Below, one piece after another: positions 43,563 to 52,721 of a stretch of DNA of 64,000 nucleotides. Both the position numbers and the translations under genes were made by a program. The DNA lies in contig NZ_CP017080.1 of the NCBI RefSeq assembly GCF_001645685.2, forward strand, positions 3,835,051 through 3,899,050, read 5' to 3'. How positions within the stretch are numbered: the first letter of the stretch is position 1; each line of letters starts with the position of its first letter. The notes below the pieces were generated by a model. That model was not told the DNA's origin and made no database searches. It saw only the letters and a program-made list of their open reading frames with translations. This DNA comes from Peribacillus muralis. GTDB lineage: Bacteria > Bacillota > Bacilli > Bacillales > DSM-1321.

Positions 43563-44336
43563 ATGTTTCGATACCTTGAAAAGAAAATTGCCAACTATGA
43601 GGTATGTGTCAGCTTACCCTCTAGTTACGATCAAACCAAAAAATACCGCACGATCTATATGCATGATGGTGGAGAAACAGCCAAGCAGGCTGCAAACTAT
43701 ATCGATCATTTGATCCTGTCCGGGCAAATTGAACCACTGATCGTTATTGGAATTGACCCGATCAACCGCAACGACAATTATACGCCTTGGGCAGCACCAT
43801 CGCTTGCCCCGCATCGCCCTGACTTTGGAGGACAAGCCCAGGTTTATTTACATACGCTTGTAACCGAAATAAAGCCTTACATCGATGCCCATTATGCTAC
43901 GAATCCCGAGCCTTCGCATACAGCCATTTCCGGCTGCTCATTAGGAGGACTTGTTTCGATTTTCGCCTCTTACCATTATCCAGAGGTATTCCATCAATAT
44001 ATTTCCTTATCCGCTTCCTTTTGGTACGAGGATGTTCTGCGCTATCTTCAAGGCGAGAAGATTGTACGACAAGGAAAGAGCTATACCAAACCAACTGTGA
44101 ATCGTCAAAATCATAAGCTCTATTTATATGTGGGCGAATTAGAGGGCATTTATAAAGAAACAACCCAAAAGCATATGGTCGACTATACGAAGAAGGCCCA
44201 TCTGGAGTTCATCAAGGAAGGTTATCTGGAGGATCATCTATCATTCGAATCGGATCCAAACGGTACTCATGATGATCTTTTCTTTTCCAACTACTTCATC
44301 CAGTCACTTCACTGGTTATTTGCCGTCAAAAGTTGA
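43563..44336 (+). CDS. Siderophore esterase-like alpha/beta hydrolase
   Basis: A 257-residue cytosolic hydrolase of the esterase D/Fes/IroE/BesA type. The nucleophile elbow is ISGCSLGGLVSIF (GCSLGG, Ser). The oxyanion-side motif is TIYMHDGGETAKQAANYID, and the late GTHDD region may supply the catalytic His. Enzymes of this family cleave ferric catecholate or trilactone siderophores to release iron. The strong Fur box just upstream supports that. The ATG at 43563 is seven bases after GGAGG. Together with the uptake operon at 37921-40792 it forms an import-and-release set. Confidence 0.87.
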   Translation: MFRYLEKKIANYEVCVSLPSSYDQTKKYRTIYMHDGGETAKQAANYIDHLILSGQIEPLIVIGIDPINRNDNYTPWAAPSLAPHRPDFGGQAQVYLHTLVTEIKPYIDAHYATNPEPSHTAISGCSLGGLVSIFASYHYPEVFHQYISLSASFWYEDVLRYLQGEKIVRQGKSYTKPTVNRQNHKLYLYVGELEGIYKETTQKHMVDYTKKAHLEFIKEGYLEDHLSFESDPNGTHDDLFFSNYFIQSLHWLFAVKS

Positions 44337-44351
44337 TTTGCCAAACACAAA

Positions 44352-44372
44352 AGCCGCCAAGTCTTGGCGGCT
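44352..44372. terminator. Hairpin after the esterase
   Basis: AGCCGCCAAG/CTTGGCGGCT, 10-bp perfect arms with one base between; a weak T run follows. It uses the same core as the hairpins at 22196 and 29772. Confidence 0.55.
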
Positions 44373-44473
44373 AAGCTCTTTATTTAATGGCGATTGAAAA
44401 GGCCCTGCTCCTGATGGCAGGCACGACAGAAGCATGATTTCATCCATCGCTCCATAAGGTACCGCAAAGCCCC

Positions 44474-45385
44474 TTATTGATTAACCGAATTTTCTTCTAC
44501 CAGCTTTACCTTATCCTTACGCGTGCCCACTCCCAATGCAATTGCAGCTCCTATACAACTGAAAAGACAGCCAGCAGCCAAGTAAATGGACGGTTCGGAA
44601 TCACCAATCATCACTGAAGCTATGCCACCGATTGCTGGAAAAAGAGCGACCATGTACCCGCTTTTCGCTCCCCCTATTTTCTCTACAAGCTTTAGGTAGA
44701 ATAGCCATGCTCCAAAGGAGGCAAATAGCGTTAAATAGAATAATGCTGATAAATAGGAAAGTGATGTCGGCAGACTGACCGCTTGCCCTTTAATGAAAAC
44801 AATGGTCCATAAAAGGATTCCCCCTGCTGCAAATCCAAGTACATTCGCATAGATTGGGTTCACCTGCTTCTTAGCATTTCTAGCTGAGCTCGCATCGCCT
44901 AATGCAGTAAGGATGGTCCCCAGAACGGCTATCATGCTCCCTTTTATATCATGAAAACCATGAATGTCATGTAAACTTGGGTAAATAACAATGCATACAG
45001 CCAGCACACCAATCATTCCGCCAATCAAGATACGGAAATGCAAAGGCTCTTTCAAAAAAATTCGAAGGGCAATGGGTGTTAAGATGACTTTCAGTGAAAA
45101 TATCAATGTAACCATGGCTGCCGAACTTAAGATGGTCGCGTAATAAAGACATAAATAGCTTAAGGCAAAATTACATACTCCAAACACGATAATATATGGG
45201 ATATCCTTTTTCTTAGGTTTACCTGCAGGTTTAAGAATGCACAACAGAATCAAAAATAAAACGGCCGTCAAACTTAAACGATAGGTTAGAGATAATTCTA
45301 AACTAACGGGTGTACCTTGTATCTTCACGGCAATAAAATTAAGCCCCCATACTACTAAACAAAATATGTACATAAAGTTGGTCAT
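44474..45385 (-). CDS. EamA/DMT-family transporter coupled to the ALA-synthase-like gene
   Basis: A 303-residue membrane protein with ten predicted TM helices in two EamA repeats (start MTNFMYIFCLVVWGLNFIAV; second near YANVLGFAAGGILLWT). Its ATG overlaps the TGA of the upstream aminolevulinate-synthase-like gene (ATGA), so the two are translationally coupled. That points to export or import of the enzyme's product or a derivative (inference). Drug/metabolite family; substrate unproven. Confidence 0.87.
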   Translation of the reverse strand: MTNFMYIFCLVVWGLNFIAVKIQGTPVSLELSLTYRLSLTAVLFLILLCILKPAGKPKKKDIPYIIVFGVCNFALSYLCLYYATILSSAAMVTLIFSLKVILTPIALRIFLKEPLHFRILIGGMIGVLAVCIVIYPSLHDIHGFHDIKGSMIAVLGTILTALGDASSARNAKKQVNPIYANVLGFAAGGILLWTIVFIKGQAVSLPTSLSYLSALFYLTLFASFGAWLFYLKLVEKIGGAKSGYMVALFPAIGGIASVMIGDSEPSIYLAAGCLFSCIGAAIALGVGTRKDKVKLVEENSVNQ

Positions 45386-46614
45386 ATGTTTACTGAATCC
45401 AATCTATTGGAGAAAGGAATATCAAAATAATTGAAAACCTCCGTTAAAGCAAAAGTTAAATGGGCTATCTGTTCTTCAGTGTGATTGGGTGTGACGTTCA
45501 CTCTAAAGCGTTCTGTACCGACAGCTACTGTAGGTGAATTAATAGGTTGTAAGTATATTTGATGTTTTTCAAGCAGTCTTTTGGCTGCTTCCTTACATTT
45601 CTTCGCATCTCCTACCAAAACGGGAAGAATATGAGTCTCGCTTGCTGCCATTATCGGAATGCCTGCCTCCGTTAGATACTCTCGTAAAGTTTTTGTCTTC
45701 TCTTGCAGCGAGATCCTCTCTTTATCCGATGATATCAGATGTAGGATACTCGCGTGACAAGCAGCTATAACTGCGGGAGGCAGGGAAGTGGTGAATATGA
45801 ATCCTGATGCAAAAGAACGAACGGCATCGATTAATGAAACAGAAGCAGTAATATACCCTCCAATTACGCCAATGGCCTTTGCCATAGTACCTTGTATGAT
45901 ATCTACTTTATTTGCAATGCCAAGTTCCGCAGCAATCCCTGCACCTCTGGGACCATACATTCCAATGGCATGGACTTCATCGAGGAAAGTAATGGCGTTA
46001 TATTTTTTAGCAAGGGCTACAATCTCTTCAACTGGCGAAACATCTCCATCCATTGAGTAAACTGATTCAAAGACAATGATTTTTGGTCGATCAAGGGGTT
46101 GCCCTTTCAGTAATCCTTCTAAATGAGCTGCATCATTATGCTTAAATATCGCTTTTTCCACTTTAGCACTGCCAATACCGTTAATGATGGAAGCATGATT
46201 ACGTTCATCCGAAAACACGATACAATTTGAGAAAAGCTTTAATAGACATTGTAGTGTGGCATCATTTGACCCATAACCCGTAGGGAAAACAAGAGCCGAT
46301 TCTTTACCATGCCATTCTGCAAGCGTTTTTTCCAGCTCCGCATATTGATAATGTGTCCCTCCTATATTACGAGATCCACCAGAGCCAGCCCCATACATTT
46401 TAATTGCATCATGCATGGCATCAGTTACTAGTGAGTGCTGAGACATACCTAAATAATCATTGCTGCACCAAACCACTACAGGTTTACCATTTTCATCGCC
46501 ATTTAACTTAGCTAAAGGATATTGACCATTTATACGATTCAGAGTGACAAAGCTGCGATATTGCCCGCTTTCTTTTAGTTTATTTAACTCATCGTTAATG
46601 ATCGTCTCATACAT
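45382..46614 (-). CDS. 5-Aminolevulinate synthase-like alpha-oxoamine synthase
   Basis: A 410-residue PLP enzyme. It has ALAS-type marks rather than those of AONS (BioF) or KBL: YRSF near the N terminus (the Arg that grips succinyl-CoA), GAGSGGSRNIGGTHYQYAEL (RNI with Asn and Ile), SDERNHASIINGI, LDEVHAIGMYGPRGAGIAAE and the PLP Lys in IIQGTMAKAIGVIGGYI. ALAS makes ALA from glycine and succinyl-CoA. Bacilli normally make ALA from glutamyl-tRNA, so this copy probably serves a special product. AGGTGG precedes the ATG. Coupled to a DMT exporter. CqsA-like acyl use is an alternative. Confidence 0.78.
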   Translation of the reverse strand: MYETIINDELNKLKESGQYRSFVTLNRINGQYPLAKLNGDENGKPVVVWCSNDYLGMSQHSLVTDAMHDAIKMYGAGSGGSRNIGGTHYQYAELEKTLAEWHGKESALVFPTGYGSNDATLQCLLKLFSNCIVFSDERNHASIINGIGSAKVEKAIFKHNDAAHLEGLLKGQPLDRPKIIVFESVYSMDGDVSPVEEIVALAKKYNAITFLDEVHAIGMYGPRGAGIAAELGIANKVDIIQGTMAKAIGVIGGYITASVSLIDAVRSFASGFIFTTSLPPAVIAACHASILHLISSDKERISLQEKTKTLREYLTEAGIPIMAASETHILPVLVGDAKKCKEAAKRLLEKHQIYLQPINSPTVAVGTERFRVNVTPNHTEEQIAHLTFALTEVFNYFDIPFSNRLDSVNI

Positions 46615-46990
46615 AATTTAACCACCTAAGTAATTTTATTTTTACCCACTTAAATTAATTAATAGAATGACATATTGATAAGTCATTATGTGAATAATTT
46701 AAATGGAATAATAAAGAAATATTACCAAATAAATGAAAATTGTCAATCAAAAACATTATCTTAAAATACATAATATTCTGATATTTAATTATATAATCCT
46801 ATTCTAACTATTAAAAATGCTATTCAGCAATAAAACATACTAAAAATACGTTCTATTTACCCAAATACCTTGAACCTGTTCTTTTAATCTGTTTCTTACA
46901 AATTGAGACCAGTTTGTCCCTTGAATTGAAGTTACCACCAGGAAAACATAAAAGCGCCCTTCATCCAAAACTATCCACAACAAAAAGAAC
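46615..46990. other. AT-rich region upstream of the ALA-synthase-like gene
   Basis: About 376 bases. AATGAC/GTCATT arms lie about 50-75 bases before the start and could be an operator. Near 46870-46960 a minus frame reads VTSIQGTNWSQFVRNRLKEQ without a start; possible debris. No clear promoter. Confidence 0.35.
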
Positions 46991-47018
46991 CCAACTTGAA
47001 CAACGTCTTTCAAGTTGG
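46991..47018 (-). terminator. Terminator of the SRPBCC gene
   Basis: CCAACTTGAA/TTCAAGTTGG perfect 10-bp stem, followed on the minus strand by GTTCTTTTTG. Confidence 0.7.
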
Positions 47019-47045
47019 ATTCTTCCCCACATATTTTAAGTACAA

Positions 47046-47501
47046 CTACCTTCCAGTCTCCGCTTCTGCTACCTTCTTGACACGTTCCAAGAATTCGACG
47101 ACCACTTTATCGGTGGTGAATAGTAATAGTAATTTCAGGTACCACTTTAACGGGCGGCTGGTGACTGTGTATATAAAGGACGTTCTGCTGTCACTGATTC
47201 TATTCAGTTCATACAATGCTGTTATATCAAACATTTTGGCAAGAATGAAGCCTACTTTTAGCTTTTTCTGATCACGTTCATCGATATACGCGAGTGTTTC
47301 GATATCATATTCCTCTGTTCGTTTGCCTTCTCTATATTTTTGGCGATATATACTCCCGACCACTTCCTCCGTTACTTTGATGGGTTTTTGTTCAATCACT
47401 TGAGGCATGATTTGCTGCATATTTTCTATGGAACCGTCAAAATACTTCCATACATGTTCGATTGGAGCGTTTATTTCAATTTCTTTTTTCCACGATTTCA
47501 C
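47046..47501 (-). CDS. SRPBCC-family protein
   Basis: A 151-residue START/Bet v1-like protein. The opening strand-helix IEINAPIEHVWKYF is the family's usual N terminus, and the long C-terminal helix (DKVVVEFLERVKKVAEAE) closes the pocket. Such proteins bind hydrophobic ligands or act as small cyclases or lipid carriers. Function here is unknown. It is divergent from the KinB-like kinase gene, with 184 bases between. Confidence 0.78.
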   Translation of the reverse strand: MKSWKKEIEINAPIEHVWKYFDGSIENMQQIMPQVIEQKPIKVTEEVVGSIYRQKYREGKRTEEYDIETLAYIDERDQKKLKVGFILAKMFDITALYELNRISDSRTSFIYTVTSRPLKWYLKLLLLFTTDKVVVEFLERVKKVAEAETGR

Positions 47502-47685
47502 TGAATATCACCTCTGATTTGATTATATTTATTTTATTAGGTAAATCAACTTTACTTACATTGTGAGTAGCTTACTGGTTTTGTGAATTTATAAGTTTTT
47601 CTTACAAAAAATTACTTTATTCAAATCTCCCTTTTTAGTGTTATTCTTGTAGGTAGACCAAATTGTAATTTTTCAGGAGAATCCG

Positions 47686-48951
47686 ATGAATTTTACTTAT
47701 ATTAATCAACACATTCTAGATAATCTGTTTTATATCCTGGTAAGCATTTTAATTTATTCCACTTTATTAGATCACGGCAAAAGGTTAAGTCAGTATGGCA
47801 AGCTCCTTATTACGACATGCATGAGCATTCCGATTATCTTATGTATGAAGTTTCCGATTTATATCGATGAATATTGTGTTCACGATCTCAGGCAAATCCC
47901 TTTTATAATCGGGACACTTTATGGCGGTTGGCCTGTCGGAGCTGTTCTGTTGGTCATTCTCTTGACTGGCAGGTTCATCATGAATGGTTTCAATCTGCTT
48001 ACTTTAATTGTCTATATCGTTATATTCGTCATTACGGCTCTATTTTCTTCTAATTTCAATTCGTACAATCGAAAAAATAAGCTAAATAGCTCGATTTCAT
48101 TGATTGTAATCCTAAGCATCGTAACCAGCTTCCTTGCACTTGCTATGTCTGATTCTTTTCGAATAACGGAGGCGTATGTCTTTTATTTCATTCTCCTTCC
48201 TCCTTTCATTATCGGTTTAGCCATATATATTATGGAGATTTTAAAGGATGCGATTTTGATCCGAACACAAATGGTGCGGCTTGAAAAGATGGAGGTCGTC
48301 AGTCAGCTTGCAGCCAGCATCTCTCACGAGGTCAGAAACCCTTTAACGGTTGTGAAAGGGTTCGTCCAGCTGCTAAAAGAACCCGATCTGACCCAAACCG
48401 AAAAAGAACAATATATCCAGCATGTTGTTCGGGAGCTTGATAGTGCGGAATCGATCATTAGTGAATACTTGGCATTCGCCAAACCTGCCCTGGATAAGGT
48501 CGATCCCATTTCCATCGAGCGTGAAATAGGCTATGTGATTGAAATGATCAAGCCACTGGCTAACATGAATTCAGTTACGCTATCAGAACAGCTGACTCCA
48601 GGTGTCACCCGGGGTAATACCCAGCATTTCAAGCAATGCTTCCTCAACCTGATCAAAAATGGGATAGAAGCCATGCCTACCGGCGGGGAACTTCGTATAG
48701 TTTCCCATGTAGATGCTAACAACATCATTATCGAAATCAGAGACGATGGGATTGGAATGAATAAAGAACAAATCCACCGTTTTGGCGAGCCGTATTATAG
48801 TTCCAAAGAGAAAGGCACAGGGCTAGGTTCGATGGTCGCTGTCAAAACGATCCAAACGATGAATGGGACACTTCATATAACCAGCGCTTCAAATAAAGGA
48901 ACAACGATTACCGTTACACTTCCTGTTTATGATGAAGAATCCTCCATTTAA
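47686..48951 (+). CDS. Sensor histidine kinase, KinB-like
   Basis: 421 residues. An N-terminal membrane region of six helices (residues 10-190) with little extracellular mass is followed by HisKA (AASISHEVRNPLTVVKGFVQ, phospho-His in the H-box) and HATPase_c: N-box QCFLNLIKNGIEAMPTGGEL, G1 IEIRDDGIGMN, G2 GTGLGSMVAVKTI. The H-box and TM layout match B. subtilis KinB (428 residues), which feeds the Spo0 phosphorelay. There is no adjacent response regulator, which fits an orphan sporulation kinase. AGGAG precedes the ATG. No kbaA-type gene is next to it. Confidence 0.87.
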   Translation: MNFTYINQHILDNLFYILVSILIYSTLLDHGKRLSQYGKLLITTCMSIPIILCMKFPIYIDEYCVHDLRQIPFIIGTLYGGWPVGAVLLVILLTGRFIMNGFNLLTLIVYIVIFVITALFSSNFNSYNRKNKLNSSISLIVILSIVTSFLALAMSDSFRITEAYVFYFILLPPFIIGLAIYIMEILKDAILIRTQMVRLEKMEVVSQLAASISHEVRNPLTVVKGFVQLLKEPDLTQTEKEQYIQHVVRELDSAESIISEYLAFAKPALDKVDPISIEREIGYVIEMIKPLANMNSVTLSEQLTPGVTRGNTQHFKQCFLNLIKNGIEAMPTGGELRIVSHVDANNIIIEIRDDGIGMNKEQIHRFGEPYYSSKEKGTGLGSMVAVKTIQTMNGTLHITSASNKGTTITVTLPVYDEESSI

Positions 48952-48970
48952 GCAAAGTCTACAGCCCTTC

Positions 48971-49003
48971 AAAAAAAGTCCGCCATTTCCGGCGGACTTT
49001 TTT
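48971..49003. terminator. Bidirectional terminator between kinase and UvrA-like gene
   Basis: AAAGTCCGCC/GGCGGACTTT with ATTTCC loop, with A/T runs on both sides; it serves two convergent genes. Confidence 0.8.
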
Positions 49004-49021
49004 CATTAGAGTGCTGCCTTT

Positions 49022-52000
49022 TTATCTTTTCCGTTCCAGGCATGCATGAACTGCCATCATATCTCGTTTGTTCAATTCACGAATTCGGGCGAAAATCGGA
49101 ATATCGGCAACAGCGTGGGTACGTTCATCTTCTGCCACGACATCACTTACTTTCCCTGTCAGCCAGGTTTGCACGTCGATGCCTTCGACGATGGCTTTAC
49201 GTCCTTCATCATCGATGCCACTGGCATGACAACTCACACAAGGCATCGTTAATTTATGGACCCCATCATGGAGGCCATCTTCGGAAATCACTTTTTTTCC
49301 ATCACAGAAGGGGCATTTATGACTTGCCTTAATTTTATTGATTTGGGTGACGATTTTCTTGTAGCCAAATGCTTCATACACATAAGTCAGTTTTTTGTAT
49401 TTTCCATTAGTGAAATATTTATCGATAATCATTTCCCGTGTTTCGTTTATGTTCGTAAAATCACAGATGGTGATCTGATTTTTGCTGCTGATGGCTTCGA
49501 TGCTTCCTGTTATGCTGCTCCAGAATGGTCGGGCATTTTGCAGAACCACTTCATATCCTTGGAAGCTTGCCAGCTCCAGCTCGAGCATTTTCAACGCAGC
49601 TTGTGTTTCCCGGGAAAGGAATGAGACATCAGCAGTCAATGCGATATCGCCTCCTACAATTGCCTTGAATTTTTCCAGTTCGGGCAGCTTCCCTGCTCTC
49701 TTGATGACTTCATCTATTGGCTGTTGGATGATTTCACGAATGTCCGCCTCGCCAAACTTCAGTTTTTTATGATGGTTCAGCACCGTTCCAAGGCAGATTG
49801 GACAAGTGATACTCGCTTTCGTTGCTTTCATTTGCTCTTTAATGATCGATTTTGAAATGAACATATAACGTCCGATGATGAGATTGAAGCCTTCCCATGT
49901 CCGAGATGCCTTGCCTGCTTTATCATAAAAGGATTTTTCCCAGTACCCATATAAGAAGGTCTGCTTCTCAGCATCTGTCATCTCATTATAGCTTTTACTC
50001 ATGTCGTGACCGAGTTCGTTTTTGATTTCATCAAACAAAAATTGCAGTTTTGGATATTGATAATACTTCAAGACTTCCATCACATCTGAATGTAATAAGC
50101 CATCCCAAAAGGGTACATTTTTGTCTTGAATGACAACATCGATATCAAATTTTTCAATGGCACGGCGGCCCGAACAGCTTGGGCAATGATTTTCTTTAGA
50201 ATAAAAATCGAAGCTTCTTGTATCTTTATTGGTTGGATGTGCTGCCAGCAGATGATTGATCAGGCCGCCCAATTCATATAGAAACGTATATTGGCTGTAC
50301 AAGTGCCGTTCAAGATCAATGGCGATCACAGGTGCGATCGTGTCAGATTCATATTCACCGTATATCAACCGGGCCATGGACGACAAGCTTTTTAAAATGC
50401 CGCCCTTATAGATGTTCTCTGCCCTTTTGAAATGGTCCAAATGGTTTTCCTGCAAATAATGGATGCCGCTTTTGGACCGGAGTGCGGACGAAATATGCAA
50501 TGGCTCCCCTCGACCTTCCCTGTCGTTACGACGATAGTATTCATCATGGCCGACTACGTCAAGATGCTTGACTGGTGCAAGCTGTCTTTTACCGAAATCC
50601 ACGATATAATCCGAGCTTTCCAGCATATACCGATTATGTTCGATCATGATGATCGAGACCGATTCATCCTCAAGAATGACCCTGAGGCTATCGATGAATT
50701 CGTTTAAAATATTTTGCGATAACCCTTTTGAAGGCTCATCAAAAATGAACAGCGTGTGCGGATTCCTTGTTTTCGCGAACAGTTCTGAAACTAAGTGGAC
50801 ACATTGAAATTCCCCTGTCGATAGTGATTGGGTTTTTCGCTCTAACGTCAAGTACCCTAGCCCAAGCTTGATCAATAAGCTCAAGCGTTTATGGGCGATT
50901 TCCTCATTAGGCAATTCTTCGATGATATCCTCGATCGAGCGCTGAAAGATATCATCAATTTCATCACGGTATTTAGTCAGCTTCTTCTTTATATCAAGAA
51001 ACGTCGCAACAGTCGATCGACTGGTAATCGATTTATTTCGGTCCTGTCCGACCATGACCAGTTTATCCTTTGGAAAGCGCTTCTGAAAATCTCTGGCGAT
51101 ACATTCATTGACAAGTGTGGATTTACCGCAGCCTGATTCACCCGTAAAGGTAACGAGCCTATTCTTAGGGATCTGGATTTCTTCCATTTGTATATTTCGG
51201 CAGTATAGGTCGTGAAATGGATAGAATTCCTTTGGCGCCGTCTCATTTCGTTCCCAGCTGATTGGGTTGGGACGAGGTGATTCCTCCACGATTTTGCCCC
51301 CATATTTCCCGCTTCCGGGCCCAAAGAACAACTGCTCGTCCGCGCAATTTAACACCGTGTCTGAATGATCAATGAGCCATATTTGATTCTTATAACCTAA
51401 TTGCTTAATCTGTTCCAATATTTTCAAAAGGGTTCGGTGATCAAGACCGACGGAGATTTCATCTATGATGATCACGGTATTTTCGCTTGTTGCCATGAAT
51501 TCTGCCAAGTAAAGCCTTGTTAATTCTCCCCCTGACACGGTTCCCATGATTCGGTTCATGCTTAAATAACCACTATTCATATTGATTATATTTTGGAGAA
51601 TATGCCGTTTAGCTTCACTAATATGTAAGTTCTCTGCAAGTGAAAGGATTGACTCGATGCTTAACTCGTTGATATCGGAAATGGTATGTGGGCGATTGAA
51701 TAATTCAATCGTATATTGCTCGACTTCTGGATGGTAACGCTTTCCTTCACACGTCGGACATTCGACGTTCTTCGTCGTCCCGCGTCCTTTACATGCAGGG
51801 CACCAGCCTAATGCATTATTAAAGGAAAAAACTTCTGGAGAAAGATTGAATTTTTCAGCAAGACAAACACGTATTTCTTTAAACACACCAGTATGGGTGC
51901 CGATGGTCGAACGGGGATTGGATGAAATGGAAGACTTGCCGAGAAAAAGGACGAGCGGCATATCCTCCATCTTGATGGCGCTGAAATTGGTTTCCATTAT

Positions 52001-52192
52001 ATCTGAAAACAAATATTGATATTCAGACTTCGGCAATAAGGAAACGAGACGCTTCTTGGATTCATCCCCTATGGTCTGACAAAAGGTCGTCTTCCCGGAA
52101 CCAGATAACCCGGCAATTCCTAATGATTGGTCGCCTGGCAATACTGCATCCAGTTCGTTAATATTGTTTGCTAGTAATTGTTTTATTTTCAT
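49022..52192 (-). CDS. UvrA-like ABC protein with zinc-rich C-terminal extension
   Basis: 1056 residues. ABC module 1: Walker A LSGSGKTTF (about residue 30), UvrA-type zinc motif GWCPACKGRGTTKNVECPTC, signature TVSGGELTRLYL, Walker B TVIIIDEISVGLD. ABC module 2: Walker A TGESGCGKSTLVNE (about 350), signature SLSTGEFQCVHL, Walker B LFIFDEPSKGLS. About 430 residues beyond the UvrA-like core carry further CxxC pairs (CPSCSGR, CPICLGT, CPFCDGK, CVSCHASG), DnaJ-like zinc fingers. It lacks the normal UvrA order and is probably not the repair UvrA. DNA or ribonucleoprotein binding is likely; drug resistance is possible. Single gene. Confidence 0.8.
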   Translation of the reverse strand: MKIKQLLANNINELDAVLPGDQSLGIAGLSGSGKTTFCQTIGDESKKRLVSLLPKSEYQYLFSDIMETNFSAIKMEDMPLVLFLGKSSISSNPRSTIGTHTGVFKEIRVCLAEKFNLSPEVFSFNNALGWCPACKGRGTTKNVECPTCEGKRYHPEVEQYTIELFNRPHTISDINELSIESILSLAENLHISEAKRHILQNIINMNSGYLSMNRIMGTVSGGELTRLYLAEFMATSENTVIIIDEISVGLDHRTLLKILEQIKQLGYKNQIWLIDHSDTVLNCADEQLFFGPGSGKYGGKIVEESPRPNPISWERNETAPKEFYPFHDLYCRNIQMEEIQIPKNRLVTFTGESGCGKSTLVNECIARDFQKRFPKDKLVMVGQDRNKSITSRSTVATFLDIKKKLTKYRDEIDDIFQRSIEDIIEELPNEEIAHKRLSLLIKLGLGYLTLERKTQSLSTGEFQCVHLVSELFAKTRNPHTLFIFDEPSKGLSQNILNEFIDSLRVILEDESVSIIMIEHNRYMLESSDYIVDFGKRQLAPVKHLDVVGHDEYYRRNDREGRGEPLHISSALRSKSGIHYLQENHLDHFKRAENIYKGGILKSLSSMARLIYGEYESDTIAPVIAIDLERHLYSQYTFLYELGGLINHLLAAHPTNKDTRSFDFYSKENHCPSCSGRRAIEKFDIDVVIQDKNVPFWDGLLHSDVMEVLKYYQYPKLQFLFDEIKNELGHDMSKSYNEMTDAEKQTFLYGYWEKSFYDKAGKASRTWEGFNLIIGRYMFISKSIIKEQMKATKASITCPICLGTVLNHHKKLKFGEADIREIIQQPIDEVIKRAGKLPELEKFKAIVGGDIALTADVSFLSRETQAALKMLELELASFQGYEVVLQNARPFWSSITGSIEAISSKNQITICDFTNINETREMIIDKYFTNGKYKKLTYVYEAFGYKKIVTQINKIKASHKCPFCDGKKVISEDGLHDGVHKLTMPCVSCHASGIDDEGRKAIVEGIDVQTWLTGKVSDVVAEDERTHAVADIPIFARIRELNKRDMMAVHACLERKR

Positions 52193-52395
52193 CTGTGCAT
52201 CCTCTCCATTTATATTTAACCCAGTCTTTTATGTTAGCACAGCCACCGGTGTATATGCTTCTTTTTTAACGTTGACCCCACCTTTCTATTCTTGCACATT
52301 TCGGTGCTTCAAAAACGGATGATTTATTGATAAAAGAGAATGAAATGAGTTATGAGCAAGCTCTTGCTATAGATTTTGTCCAGCCCATCCCCCTT
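52193..52395. other. Promoter region of the UvrA-like gene and spacer
   Basis: About 200 bases between the UvrA-like start and the sspL terminator. No gene or RNA seen. Confidence 0.35.
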
Positions 52396-52428
52396 AAAAG
52401 CCCCTCTCGCTGAAGAGAAGGGCTTCCT
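52396..52428 (-). terminator. Terminator of sspL
   Basis: GAAGCCCTTCTC/GAGAGGGGCTT stem with TTCAGC loop and TTTT on the minus strand, 14 bases after the sspL stop. Confidence 0.75.
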
Positions 52429-52441
52429 TTACTAAGTACGC

Positions 52442-52573
52442 TTATTTTGTATTGGACTTTTTTGCCTTGTTTTCAAGCTCGCTTTTGGGCTCTGTTGCGA
52501 ATTCGGCATCCTTTCCATGTCCCTGCGGGTTAACACTTGGTGCGATTCGGCCTCTTCCTGACTTTTTGGTCAT
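52442..52573 (-). CDS. sspL: Small acid-soluble spore protein L
   Basis: A 43-residue protein with MTKKSGRGRIAPSVNPQGHG at the start and PKSELENKAKKSNTK at the end. The PQG motif and the C-terminal (T/S)ELE.(K/R)AKKSNTK are those of SspL, a minor SASP made in the forespore. GGAGGTGAAGGAA precedes the ATG and a terminator follows. A forespore SigG promoter is expected; CATAATA lies upstream but no convincing -35 was found. It supports an endospore-forming host. Confidence 0.85.
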   Translation of the reverse strand: MTKKSGRGRIAPSVNPQGHGKDAEFATEPKSELENKAKKSNTK

Positions 52574-52721
52574 TTCCTTCACCTCCACGATTATTATGTC
52601 CGACCGGTTTGTAAATTAATTTTCTTTCTGTGAACGTGGTCTTCTTACAAGCAATGAAAAACCTGCATGGAACTAAGTCCATACAAGCTTCACACAACCC
52701 CATGAATAGTCAGCGTCTTGG

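Noticed and set aside
46870..46970. Possible gene debris on the minus strand (VTSIQGTNWSQFVRNRLKEQ)
   Set aside because: Too short, no start, no recognised family.
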